Shown piece by piece: positions 9,495 to 17,169 of a DNA stretch of 64,000 nucleotides. This stretch comes from Bacteroidota bacterium (GTDB lineage Bacteria > Bacteroidota > Bacteroidia > B-17B0 > Aurantibacillaceae). Both the position numbers and the translations under genes were made by a program. The notes below the pieces were generated by a model. It saw nothing but the letters and a program-made list of their open reading frames with translations. It made no database searches and was not told the origin of the DNA. The first letter of the stretch is position 1, and every line of letters begins with the position of its first letter. The stretch is from NCBI GenBank assembly GCA_017303905.1, contig JAFLBH010000002.1, positions 372,001-436,000 on the forward strand, written 5' to 3'.

Positions 9495-10901
9495 ATGAGC
9501 GAATTTGACGGAGATGATTTTGAAGGTCAAGACTTTGAAGAAGTTCTGAAGCGTTTTGAAGACATGATTAACAATGGTAATCATAGTTTTTTCGACGTGG
9601 ATGAGCTGGAAGATATAATTGAATACTATTTTCAATGGTTGAATTACGATTTAGTAAAAAAAGCCATTGATTTCGGATTGAAACAATACCCTTACTCCAG
9701 TATTCTTAAAATTAAACAAGCCCAATACTTAAGCAGTCAGCATTTTACGCAGGAAGCCCTCGCTTTGCTGAATGAAGTAGAACAAACCGAAAGCAACAAC
9801 TTTGAGTTATACATGGCCAGAGGTTATATCTATAGCCAAATGGGATTGGGCGAGCAAGCGATTGAGAATTACAAGAAAGCATTACCCCTGGCCGAGTATA
9901 AAGACGAAGTTTATTTGTCATTAGGTGTTGAGTTCTTAAATGAAGATAAGCCGGATGATGCCATCTATTACTTAAAAAAAGCATTAAAGATAAATCCACG
10001 TAACGAAGTAGCCTTAAATGAACTTTCCTTGTGTTATGATTTAACCGGAAAATCAGAAGAAGCTATTTCTTTCTTTTTAGATTACATTGATGAATTCCCT
10101 TACAGTTATTACGCTTGGTTTAATTTAGGCTTGGCTTATAACAGATTTGGTTTATACGAAAAAGGAATTGAAGCTTACGATTACGCCATTGCTATCAACG
10201 AAAAATTCAGCTCTGCCTATTTCAACAAAGCTAATTCCTTAGCGCAATTGGAAATGTACCGTGAGGCGATTGAAGTTTATAAAGAAACCTTCAAACATGA
10301 AAACAAAGAGGCTTCTACCTATTATTACATTGGTGAATGCCACGAAAATTTAAATGAATTTGAAGAGGCAATTGTCAATTACAATCGCTGTGTAAAGATC
10401 GATGCGGCTTATGCTGATGCCTGGTTAGGTATTGGGGTGTGTTTGGATGCCCTCAATCGTTTAACAGAAGGAATTCATTACATCAAGAAAGCCATCGAAA
10501 TTAATCCGAATGATGCCGAGTATTGGTATGTATTTGCAGAAATACAACAAAAATTGGGCTTTCAGGAAGAAGCAGCCCTGGCTTATCAACGCGTTATAGA
10601 GTTAGATTATCCTGAGTTTGATGTGTGGTTAGATTATGCGCGTTTACTGGATGAAGCCGGCTACTACAAAGATGTGATTGAAACATTAACCGAAGGAATC
10701 AAATACTTTCCGGAAGCTGCCGAACTTTATTACCGCTTAGGTGTTATTCTACTTGAAACCGGTAAACGATTGGAAGGTATGGAAGCATTTGCAAGAGCCC
10801 TTGAACTAAACTTTAATAAATACACCGATATTTTTGAATATGCCCCGGCTTTAAAAGACGATGCTCAAGTATTGGAATTAATAAACTCTTTTAAAAACTA
10901 A
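9495..10901 (+). CDS. Tetratricopeptide repeat protein
   Basis: A 468-residue cytoplasmic protein with no signal peptide. A short acidic N-terminus (FDGDDFEGQDFEEVLKRFED) is followed by about eleven to twelve 34-residue TPR units (for example AIENYKKALPLAEYKDEVYL and AIYYLKKALKINPRNEVALN), so it is a protein-protein scaffold. It heads a compact operon: two bases separate it from the phosphosulfolactate synthase homologue, followed by rhodanese and DedA genes. Similar all-TPR proteins are common in Bacteroidota without known partners. Confidence 0.88.
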   Translation: MSEFDGDDFEGQDFEEVLKRFEDMINNGNHSFFDVDELEDIIEYYFQWLNYDLVKKAIDFGLKQYPYSSILKIKQAQYLSSQHFTQEALALLNEVEQTESNNFELYMARGYIYSQMGLGEQAIENYKKALPLAEYKDEVYLSLGVEFLNEDKPDDAIYYLKKALKINPRNEVALNELSLCYDLTGKSEEAISFFLDYIDEFPYSYYAWFNLGLAYNRFGLYEKGIEAYDYAIAINEKFSSAYFNKANSLAQLEMYREAIEVYKETFKHENKEASTYYYIGECHENLNEFEEAIVNYNRCVKIDAAYADAWLGIGVCLDALNRLTEGIHYIKKAIEINPNDAEYWYVFAEIQQKLGFQEEAALAYQRVIELDYPEFDVWLDYARLLDEAGYYKDVIETLTEGIKYFPEAAELYYRLGVILLETGKRLEGMEAFARALELNFNKYTDIFEYAPALKDDAQVLELINSFKN

Positions 10902-10903
10902 TT

Positions 10904-11689
10904 ATGCCGTATAACGTTAATCTCCCGTTTTTACCTGAACGCACTCAAAAACCGCGTAAAACCGGCATGACCATGGTAATGGATAAAGGCATCAGTTTAC
11001 GTCAGGCTGAGGACTTAATGGAAACCGGTGCTGATTACATTGACTTTATCAAATTGGGATTTGGCACTTCTGTTATTTCAAAAAACGTAAAGGAAAAAGT
11101 AAAACTTTATCAGAAAAACAACATCAAAGTGTATGTAGGCGGAACATTGTTTGAAGCCTTTATCATCAGAGATAAGTTTGAAGACTATATTAAGTTCGTA
11201 AACGAAATGGGATTAGATTCTGCTGAAGTATCTGATGGCAGCATCACCATTGAGCACGAGAAAAAATGCGAATACATCAATAAGCTGGCGAAAAACTACA
11301 CCGTTCTTTCAGAGGTAGGTTCCAAAGAGGAAGGTGTGATTATTCATCCGGCGCGTTGGATTAAAATGATGCAAAACGAATTGGATGCCGGCTCAACCAA
11401 AGTAATTGCCGAAGCTCGCGAAAGCGGAACGGTTGGTATCTTTCACAAAAACGGAAGCGCGCATACTTTACTGATTAATCGCATCGTTAATAAAATAAAA
11501 TTAGAAAACATCATTTGGGAAACACCACAAAAATCTCAACAAGTATATTTCTTAAAATTATTCGGGTCAGATGTAAACGTTGGAAATATTGCCGTGGATG
11601 ATATCATTCCTTTAGAAACTTTACGTATTGGTTTAAGAGGAGATACCTTTTTTACATTCTTACCTGAAAAATTCAAACAAACAACCTAA
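10904..11689 (+). CDS. comA: Phosphosulfolactate synthase (ComA) homologue
   Basis: A 261-residue TIM-barrel enzyme of the ComA family, which adds sulfite to phosphoenolpyruvate to give phosphosulfolactate, first step of coenzyme M synthesis in methanogens. Family motifs in order: GMTMVMDKG, IDFIKLGFGTS, VYVGGTLFE, AEVSDGSI, LSEVGSKEEG, VIAEARESG and LRGDTFF. Bacteroidota carry homologues although they make no coenzyme M; sulfolactate or sulfonate chemistry is possible but unproven. None of the later ComB-E genes is adjacent. It is tightly co-operonic with the TPR protein (2-nt gap) and the rhodanese (11-nt gap), the latter compatible with a sulfur theme. Confidence 0.85.
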   Translation: MPYNVNLPFLPERTQKPRKTGMTMVMDKGISLRQAEDLMETGADYIDFIKLGFGTSVISKNVKEKVKLYQKNNIKVYVGGTLFEAFIIRDKFEDYIKFVNEMGLDSAEVSDGSITIEHEKKCEYINKLAKNYTVLSEVGSKEEGVIIHPARWIKMMQNELDAGSTKVIAEARESGTVGIFHKNGSAHTLLINRIVNKIKLENIIWETPQKSQQVYFLKLFGSDVNVGNIAVDDIIPLETLRIGLRGDTFFTFLPEKFKQTT

Positions 11690-11700
11690 GAAAAAACACA

Positions 11701-12000
11701 ATGAAGGAAATTACTGCACAAGAGTTAAAAACCTTAATCGACAGCAAAGCGAATTTTCAGTTAATTGATGTTCGCGAACCGCATGAATTCGATGAAGTAA
11801 ACATTAACGGCGAATTAATCCCAATGGGCGACGTAATGGATAATCTCGATAAAATCAATAAGGATAAACAAGTTGTGGTGCATTGCCGCAGTGGCAAAAG
11901 AAGCGCGGCTGTTATTCAGGCTTTGGAAGCAGAAGGTTATAACAATCTCTATAATTTAAAAGGCGGAATCCTGGCCTACATGGAAGAAGTAGGCATTTAA
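11701..12000 (+). CDS. Single-domain rhodanese-like protein
   Basis: A 99-residue single rhodanese domain. LIDVREPHEFDEVNINGELI is the typical N-terminal motif and Cys62 in VVHCRSGKRSAA heads the active-site loop, so sulfurtransferase chemistry is intact. It is cytoplasmic (no signal peptide). The loop CRSGKRS resembles PspE/GlpE-type domains. It lies in the TPR-comA-rhodanese-dedA operon, 11 nt after comA and 18 nt before the DedA gene. The sulfur donor and acceptor are unknown. Confidence 0.9.
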   Translation: MKEITAQELKTLIDSKANFQLIDVREPHEFDEVNINGELIPMGDVMDNLDKINKDKQVVVHCRSGKRSAAVIQALEAEGYNNLYNLKGGILAYMEEVGI

Positions 12001-12018
12001 TTTATTTTTACCGTCTTT

Positions 12019-12654
12019 ATGATTGAACTATTCAAACACATTATTCACCTCGATTTCGATTGGTTATTCGCTAACTATGGTACTGCCGTTTATGTGGTAC
12101 TTTTCCTTGTAATTTTCGTTGAAACCGGATTGGTGGCGATGCCTTTTTTACCCGGCGATTCTTTATTATTTACAGCAGGATTATTCGCAAGTTCAGGTCA
12201 CCTTAACATGTTTTACCTTGTTATCCTATTGTTTATAGCCGCTGTGTTAGGAGATAATTGCAATTATTGGATTGGACGAAAAATAGGTTTAAAAGTATTT
12301 CATTTAAAGTTTCGAGGTAAGCCACTGGTGAAGCAGGAATATCTTGATAAAACACATGCGTTTTTTGAGAAGCATGGTACAAAGGCTATCATCATGGCAC
12401 GCTTTGTTCCCTTTGTTAGAACCTTCGCTCCATTTGCAGCGGGTGTTGGAGAAATGAATTACAAAAAATATTTAAGTTTTGATGTACTTGGTGGTGCATT
12501 ATGGATTGGTAGTTTAACCACCGCCGGTTATTTATTAGGCGGCGTTGAATGGATTCGTAAACATATCGATTTAGTATGTTTAGGAATTATTGGCGTTTCA
12601 GTTCTGCCAATTATCTTCTCTTACTTTAAGGCTAAGACGTCAAACAAACAGTAA
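12019..12654 (+). CDS. DedA family integral membrane protein
   Basis: A 211-residue protein with about five hydrophobic segments. FVETGLVAMPFLPGDSLLFTAG and ARFVPFVRTFAPFAAGVGEM are the two conserved re-entrant motifs of DedA/SNARE-associated (VTT) proteins. Members act in the inner membrane; some bacterial homologues flip undecaprenyl phosphate or phosphatidylethanolamine, or support proton-dependent transport. It is the last gene of the TPR-comA operon and is followed at once by a perfect-stem terminator. The substrate is not predictable. Confidence 0.9.
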   Translation: MIELFKHIIHLDFDWLFANYGTAVYVVLFLVIFVETGLVAMPFLPGDSLLFTAGLFASSGHLNMFYLVILLFIAAVLGDNCNYWIGRKIGLKVFHLKFRGKPLVKQEYLDKTHAFFEKHGTKAIIMARFVPFVRTFAPFAAGVGEMNYKKYLSFDVLGGALWIGSLTTAGYLLGGVEWIRKHIDLVCLGIIGVSVLPIIFSYFKAKTSNKQ

Positions 12655-12680
12655 AAAATACGTATAAATACGTATTTTTT
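12653..12680 (+). terminator. Intrinsic terminator of the TPR-DedA operon
   Basis: A perfect 13-bp inverted repeat, AAAAAATACGTAT (12653-12665) and ATACGTATTTTTT (12668-12680), with a 2-nt centre. The stem begins inside the dedA stop codon and ends in a T6 run. Confidence 0.8.
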
Positions 12681-12727
12681 CAGGGTGGTGCTTTATGTAT
12701 GTTTACATAAACCTAAAAACAACACCT

Positions 12728-13660
12728 ATGAAAAAAATCTTTACTCTCGTATTTATAATTGTCGTAAATGCTGTATTTGCACAGCCGGTGATTCAATATA
12801 CTAATATGCCTAATCCGTCGGCCGGAATCACTGCAACAATTTTAATTGGACCAAAACCTGTTTCTCCAGGACCTTCAGGTGCCGGGGTAACATGGAACTT
12901 CTCCTCTATTTCATTTACAGCTGCAGGTACTGCATCAATAGTTGTTCCAGCGTCTACTCCATATGGAGCTTCATTTCCAAACGCTACAATGGCAGCAATA
13001 GTAGCGTTGCCTACCGGAACAGTTTATACGTATGATAATGTACAACCAACATTTAAAGATCAATTAGGAGATGCTATTACAGCAACAGGAGGCGCTACCT
13101 ATACTCCTGATCCTAAACGTCATTTGGTTTTCCCTTTTAATTATGGTAATTCGTATACTGATTCCTACCAATGTGTGTCGTGTTCGCCAAGCAGTTTTAC
13201 AATTTCTTACGACGCATATGGTACTTTAATTGTTAATGGGAAAACTTATAACAACGTTGCCCGAGTTACCAATATGTTCGGTAATCCGTACTATAACTAT
13301 TACTCAACCAATCCGGTTTATTCTATTTTTGCTTATGATGCCAGCCCTTCAAGTAGTCCTTATGCTACTCTGGTTGAAATAGCCGGCGTTGGTGTTAGTG
13401 TAACAGAAAATTATGTAACAGAAAACGTAAAAGTTTTTCCAAATCCTGCAAATGATGTATTTACCATAAGTAACCAAAGCTTCATGAAAATAAACTTTGC
13501 TTTGATTGATGTATTGGGAAAAGAAGTCAGACCCATGGAGGAGCTTATCCAGGGAGGGAACACACAAGTTGACATAAGTACTTTCCCTTCCGGATTATAC
13601 TTTATTAAATACCATGATGAATTTGGAAATGATTCGTACGGAAAACTAATAGTAGAATAA
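12728..13660 (+). CDS. T9SS type A sorting domain-containing secreted protein
   Basis: A secreted protein of 310 residues from the preferred ATG at 12728. An upstream in-frame ATG at 12695 would place eleven residues before the signal peptide MKKIFTLVFIIVVNAVFAQ. The middle (about 20-225) is Thr/Ser/Gly-rich beta-sandwich-like sequence with one Cys pair (CVSCSP) and no recognised catalytic motif. The last ~75 residues are a type A sorting domain: VKVFPNPANDVFTI, LIDVLGKEVRP, TFPSGLYFIKY and YGKLIVE. The protein should therefore cross the outer membrane via the type IX system. It is monocistronic, between two terminators. Function unknown. Confidence 0.85.
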   Translation: MKKIFTLVFIIVVNAVFAQPVIQYTNMPNPSAGITATILIGPKPVSPGPSGAGVTWNFSSISFTAAGTASIVVPASTPYGASFPNATMAAIVALPTGTVYTYDNVQPTFKDQLGDAITATGGATYTPDPKRHLVFPFNYGNSYTDSYQCVSCSPSSFTISYDAYGTLIVNGKTYNNVARVTNMFGNPYYNYYSTNPVYSIFAYDASPSSSPYATLVEIAGVGVSVTENYVTENVKVFPNPANDVFTISNQSFMKINFALIDVLGKEVRPMEELIQGGNTQVDISTFPSGLYFIKYHDEFGNDSYGKLIVE

Positions 13661-13670
13661 TAAATTCCTT

Positions 13671-13718
13671 TTAAAGCCTCGTTACTCATAAATTAAGTGA
13701 GAATAACGAGGCTTTTAT
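13671..13718. terminator. Bidirectional terminator
   Basis: A 12-bp stem AAAGCCTCGTTA (13673-13684) / TAACGAGGCTTT (13704-13715), with a partly paired 19-nt loop, lies between the convergent T9SS protein gene and the saccharopine dehydrogenase gene. T-runs occur on both sides. Confidence 0.85.
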
Positions 13719-13719
13719 T

Positions 13720-15042
13720 TTAATAACTTTCGTTAAATACAATCTGATATTCTTCCAATTCTTTTAATAGCGGTTCATAAATTTCTTTTACAATCGGAAT
13801 TTGTACACCACTTAATTTGAATTGTCCGGTTAGGAAATTTTTTACGGTAATCGCCAGAGGCAATCCAACGGTTTTTGCCATCGCCGTATGATCTTCATCG
13901 TCGCCAATAACCACCAATGAAGAGTTTAACTGATGAGTTTTTCCATTCAAGGTATATTCAAACAAATGTTGCATAACAATCATGTCCTTATCGCCATTCT
14001 TCAACTTCCATTTTTCTTCCAATAAACTTTGCAGCAATTGTGCCGGCGTACCTTCATTTAATTTAATTTTCTTGTTGTTGAATAACTCAAGATATTCCAT
14101 TTTTTCTTCGATATCCTTACTCCAGCCAAAACCAACAAACTGCTTTAAGCGTTCCTTCACCGAACCGCTTCCTTGTGGTAAAAATGAACTCAGCAAATCA
14201 GTATACGTCATATTCGAAGTATTGTGAATCTTAGAAGTGTCATCCGTTAATCCCAATTTCACAAACACATTCCAAGCTTTACAATAACCTTCTTCACGCA
14301 AAGTTCCGCGTAACAAAGTTTTTACGTTGTTTAATCCGTATGGTTCTTTATATCCAATACTATCACGATTTGCATAGGCATCAAACTTCCCGAATCCATC
14401 CACTTCTATCGTCTCAATTTGATTGAATAAACGGTTATACGGAATAAATTTAATTTCCCCGTTATGCAAATACTGCGCTGTACTTTGTCCCGCTAAAACA
14501 ACATTCCTCGGATTCCAGCTGAATTTATAACCCCACGGATTATCGTTGCTCTCAGGAGCTACCAATCCGCCACAATACGATTTAAATGAAGTAATAGTAG
14601 CGCCTTTTGCCTTTAAATCATGAATGATTTTCATGGCCGAAGCATGATCGATGCCGGGATCTAATCCGATTTCATTCAACAATAATAAACCTTTTGCACG
14701 CGCTTCTGCATCCAGCTCCCGCATATCGTTACTTACATAGCTGGCTGTTGCGATATGCCGACCTAAACGCACACAATCGCGAGCTACATCGCCATGCATA
14801 TTGGCTGGCAACATGGAAATAACAAAATCATTCGCTTTAATGAAAGCTTCACGTTCGACGGCATTACTCACATCAAAAGTAACAGCTTCGGCATGCGAAT
14901 AATTTTTAACGCGTTCTTGTGCCAATGACAAATTACTATCGGCTACCGTTACCTGCCAATTATAAGCAGGCGCTTTTTTCAATAAATATCCAATTAAACT
15001 GGAAGTAGAGCGACCGGCGCCAATTACTAATATTTTAACCAT
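13720..15042 (-). CDS. Saccharopine dehydrogenase-like enzyme
   Basis: A 440-residue NAD(P)-dependent enzyme. It begins with a Rossmann fold (VKILVIGAGRSTSSLIGYLL, then VTVADSNLS), continues with VISMLPANMHGDVARDC and EIGLDPGIDHASAMKII, and has the saccharopine dehydrogenase C-terminal domain (FKSYCGGLVAPESNDNPWGYKFSW). The family interconverts saccharopine and lysine/glutamate or aminoadipate semialdehyde, or acts as a carboxy(nor)spermidine dehydrogenase. Pathway genes are not adjacent, so the direction and substrate are open. It is divergent from the DUF4476 gene, with matching -7 boxes in the 49-bp spacer. Confidence 0.85.
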   Translation of the reverse strand: MVKILVIGAGRSTSSLIGYLLKKAPAYNWQVTVADSNLSLAQERVKNYSHAEAVTFDVSNAVEREAFIKANDFVISMLPANMHGDVARDCVRLGRHIATASYVSNDMRELDAEARAKGLLLLNEIGLDPGIDHASAMKIIHDLKAKGATITSFKSYCGGLVAPESNDNPWGYKFSWNPRNVVLAGQSTAQYLHNGEIKFIPYNRLFNQIETIEVDGFGKFDAYANRDSIGYKEPYGLNNVKTLLRGTLREEGYCKAWNVFVKLGLTDDTSKIHNTSNMTYTDLLSSFLPQGSGSVKERLKQFVGFGWSKDIEEKMEYLELFNNKKIKLNEGTPAQLLQSLLEEKWKLKNGDKDMIVMQHLFEYTLNGKTHQLNSSLVVIGDDEDHTAMAKTVGLPLAITVKNFLTGQFKLSGVQIPIVKEIYEPLLKELEEYQIVFNESY

Positions 15043-15058
15043 AACACTGAATTGAACA

Positions 15059-15066
15059 CAAAATTA
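15059..15066 (-). promoter_or_regulatory. -7 box of the saccharopine dehydrogenase gene
   Basis: On the minus strand TAATTTTG fits TAnnTTTG, with TTG (complement of 15086-15088) exactly 19 nt upstream as a -33 element. It lies 16 nt before the start codon. Confidence 0.6.
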
Positions 15067-15070
15067 AACT

Positions 15071-15078
15071 TAAATTTG
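15071..15078 (+). promoter_or_regulatory. -7 box of the DUF4476 gene
   Basis: TAAATTTG fits TAnnTTTG and lies 13 nt before the ATG at 15092. A TTG at 15052-15054 gives a slightly short 16-nt spacing. It is only 4 bp from the opposing -7 box, so the two promoters overlap back to back. Confidence 0.55.
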
Positions 15079-15091
15079 CTCTTATCAAGTA

Positions 15092-16204
15092 ATGAGCATT
15101 ATTCGTATTTATATTATCTGCTTTGTATTAGGCCTTTGTTCTTTTTCACTGGCGCAGCAAATTAATGCCAATCTGGTTGTTATAAATCCCTACGGTAAAG
15201 TTTTCACCCTCTACGTGAACGATGAAATTGTAAATAAAGAACCACAAGCTATCGTTAAGGCGTTTAATGTGCATGAGGGTTGGCTTAAATTAAGGGTGGA
15301 AATTGAAGGCGTTGCCGGTAAAATAACCGACTCCATTCATTTAAAAAGCATTGAAAAATACAACAACAAAGAAATCACACTCAGTTTGAAAGAACGCATT
15401 ACGGAAGGAAAAAACAATTACAAATTTGAGTTTATTTCCATAGGAGAATTGTCAGGTCCGGCAACGCCCATTGTGCCTGATTTACCTGTTAATTTGAGTG
15501 TTTTAGACGAGAATAAGAAATTCGGAAATATTTATGAGATGCACCTTAGAAAACCCATTTACATAAAAAATTATGACAGTGCGAGTGCAAAATGTTTGGT
15601 TGATTTAGATGATAAAGACATAGAATACCATTTGTTTTTATTGAAAAACACCAATGATTACTCAGAGCGCATTAAATACACACGCCGTGCCATTCTTTTT
15701 AATTGTTACACCGCCGAACGCTTGGTAAAACTTCTCAATACCTTCGATACAGAGATAGAAAAATTAAAATACGCTAAACTTGCCTTTCCGCATCTGACTG
15801 ATAAGTCCAATGCTAAAACCATAGAGAATGCTTTTTTGTTTAAATCGGTTTCGGAGGAATATGAAATTTTTCTAAAAAACATAGCCGCCGAGAATTATCA
15901 GAAATCATTAAACTGTAAACAAGCTGTTGCCGATAATGAATACAATGAGATTTACGTATCGGTAGTTAAAGGTAAATACGATCACGACAAAATTGCCATT
16001 GCAAAAAAGGCGGTCCAAAAACATTGCTTCAGCAGCGCGCAGGTCAAAAAATTAATGGACATATTTACACACGACCGCGAAAAACTAGACCTTGCCAAAG
16101 CGGCTTATAACAGCATTGTCGATAAAGAGAATTACAAAATGGCCGCCGAGAGTTTTATGTTTGGCGAGAACAGAAAAGATTTTTTAAATTTTATTTCTAA
16201 CTAA
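15092..16204 (+). CDS. Exported DUF4476 domain protein
   Basis: A 370-residue protein with signal peptide (MSIIRIYIICFVLGLCSFSLAQQ). Residues ~25-125 are a beta-rich domain. The C-terminal part holds two copies of a ~90-residue helical unit, RAILFNCYTAERLVKLLNTF...EKLKYAKLAFPHLTDKSN and KAVQKHCFSSAQVKKLMDIF...EKLDLAKAAYNSIVDKEN, the pattern of DUF4476. Each unit keeps the FxCxxxxRLVxLLxxF/FDxEKLxxAK core. It is probably periplasmic. Its stop overlaps the DUF423 start by one base. DUF4476 has no assigned function. Confidence 0.8.
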   Translation: MSIIRIYIICFVLGLCSFSLAQQINANLVVINPYGKVFTLYVNDEIVNKEPQAIVKAFNVHEGWLKLRVEIEGVAGKITDSIHLKSIEKYNNKEITLSLKERITEGKNNYKFEFISIGELSGPATPIVPDLPVNLSVLDENKKFGNIYEMHLRKPIYIKNYDSASAKCLVDLDDKDIEYHLFLLKNTNDYSERIKYTRRAILFNCYTAERLVKLLNTFDTEIEKLKYAKLAFPHLTDKSNAKTIENAFLFKSVSEEYEIFLKNIAAENYQKSLNCKQAVADNEYNEIYVSVVKGKYDHDKIAIAKKAVQKHCFSSAQVKKLMDIFTHDREKLDLAKAAYNSIVDKENYKMAAESFMFGENRKDFLNFISN

Positions 16205-16617
16205 TGGATAAACGCAAATTATTAACCATCGGAATATTGGGCGCTTTAGCTGTGGCCTTAGGAGCCATGGGAGCTCACTTCTTAAAAAGTAAAGTGCAGG
16301 CCGGAATCATGACTAGCGATCAGCTCGACGGATTTGAAAAAGGCGTTAAATACCATATGTATCACACGATAGGCATGTTGCTTTTAATTATCCTTAATAA
16401 GCTAGAAGAAAATAAATACTTTATGTGGGCCTACGCTTTCTTCTTTTGGGGAATTGCGATGTTCTCAGGTTCACTCTATTTCTTAACCACCCGAAACTTA
16501 ATGGGTATGGATTGGCTCAAGTTTTTAGGGCCGGTAACGCCAATTGGTGGGGTTTGTTTTATCATCGGCTGGATTTGTCTAGGACTTTCTCTGTTAAAAA
16601 GTGATAAAAACAAATAA
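16204..16617 (+). CDS. DUF423 family small membrane protein
   Basis: A 137-residue inner-membrane protein with four hydrophobic helices. LGALAVALGAMGAHFLK, FEKGVKYHMYHTIGMLLL, GIAMFSGSLYFLT and LGPVTPIGGVCFIIGWICL are the conserved blocks of DUF423 (E. coli YgdD). The function is unknown in all organisms. It is translationally coupled to the DUF4476 gene (1-nt overlap). Confidence 0.88.
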   Translation: MDKRKLLTIGILGALAVALGAMGAHFLKSKVQAGIMTSDQLDGFEKGVKYHMYHTIGMLLLIILNKLEENKYFMWAYAFFFWGIAMFSGSLYFLTTRNLMGMDWLKFLGPVTPIGGVCFIIGWICLGLSLLKSDKNK

Positions 16618-16689
16618 CTTATATCATGTGGCACCAAACTTGCCTTTCCTAAAATAATTAGCATATTTACAACGTAAAAAGAAACACTT

Positions 16690-17100
16690 ATGAAAAACAT
16701 TGCAATCGTACTTTTCGGCAGTCTTGCTTTGATATTAGCAAGCTGTAAAGCAAAATCGAGTACAAAAACTGCCTCAAATACTTCAGTCACTCAACCTATG
16801 GTAACCAACGGAGAACAAACTATTAAATACCGCCTCGTCGTATCCTTTACAAGCCATGCTTCCGGTATTGATGCCGCGAAATATGATTTGATTTTAAACT
16901 ATATTAAAGGGCATGCTAAAAAACCGGCTTATGATGAATTGCCAATGGGGCGTGAGGGCGAACGTGATGTTTGTATGCTACTAAAAGAAATGAACAGCTC
17001 AGAGCAAAAGACCTTCATTGAGGAGATCAAAAAACTTGCTCAAGGCTCTGACAGAGTGGTTGTTAACGAAAATTTAGAAAGAACAAAACGCGCACAATAA
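16690..17100 (+). CDS. Small predicted lipoprotein of unknown function
   Basis: A 136-residue protein with a lipoprotein signal: MKNIAIVLFGSLALILASC puts the acylated residue at Cys19, followed by a Ser/Thr/Lys linker (KAKSSTKTASNTSV). The globular part (about 45-136) begins TIKYRLVVSFTSHASGID and ends DRVVVNENLERTKRAQ. I do not recognise a family. It resembles small envelope proteins that Bacteroidota attach to the outer membrane. A terminator follows the stop codon directly, so it is transcribed separately from pckA. Confidence 0.7.
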   Translation: MKNIAIVLFGSLALILASCKAKSSTKTASNTSVTQPMVTNGEQTIKYRLVVSFTSHASGIDAAKYDLILNYIKGHAKKPAYDELPMGREGERDVCMLLKEMNSSEQKTFIEEIKKLAQGSDRVVVNENLERTKRAQ

Positions 17101-17106
17101 TTGTGG

Positions 17107-17137
17107 AAAAACGGGCCTCTAAAAGCCCGTTTTTTTA
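17107..17137 (+). terminator. Intrinsic terminator after the lipoprotein gene
   Basis: Stem AAAAACGGGC (17107-17116) / GCCCGTTTTT (17125-17134), 8-nt loop, then a T-run. It lies inside the stretch an upstream TTG start for pckA would translate, which argues for the ATG at 17170. Confidence 0.85.
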
Positions 17138-17138
17138 T

Positions 17139-17146
17139 TACCTTTG
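17139..17146 (+). promoter_or_regulatory. Probable -7 box of pckA
   Basis: TACCTTTG matches TAnnTTTG directly after the upstream terminator and 23 nt before the pckA ATG. No clear -33 TTG is seen, as that region is the terminator stem. Confidence 0.5.
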
Positions 17147-17169
17147 CACATCTTAAATCTCTTATTAAA

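Noticed and set aside
17101..17169. TTG-initiated N-terminal extension of pckA
   Set aside because: It would translate a terminator hairpin and a promoter box; the conserved enzyme begins at the ATG at 17170.
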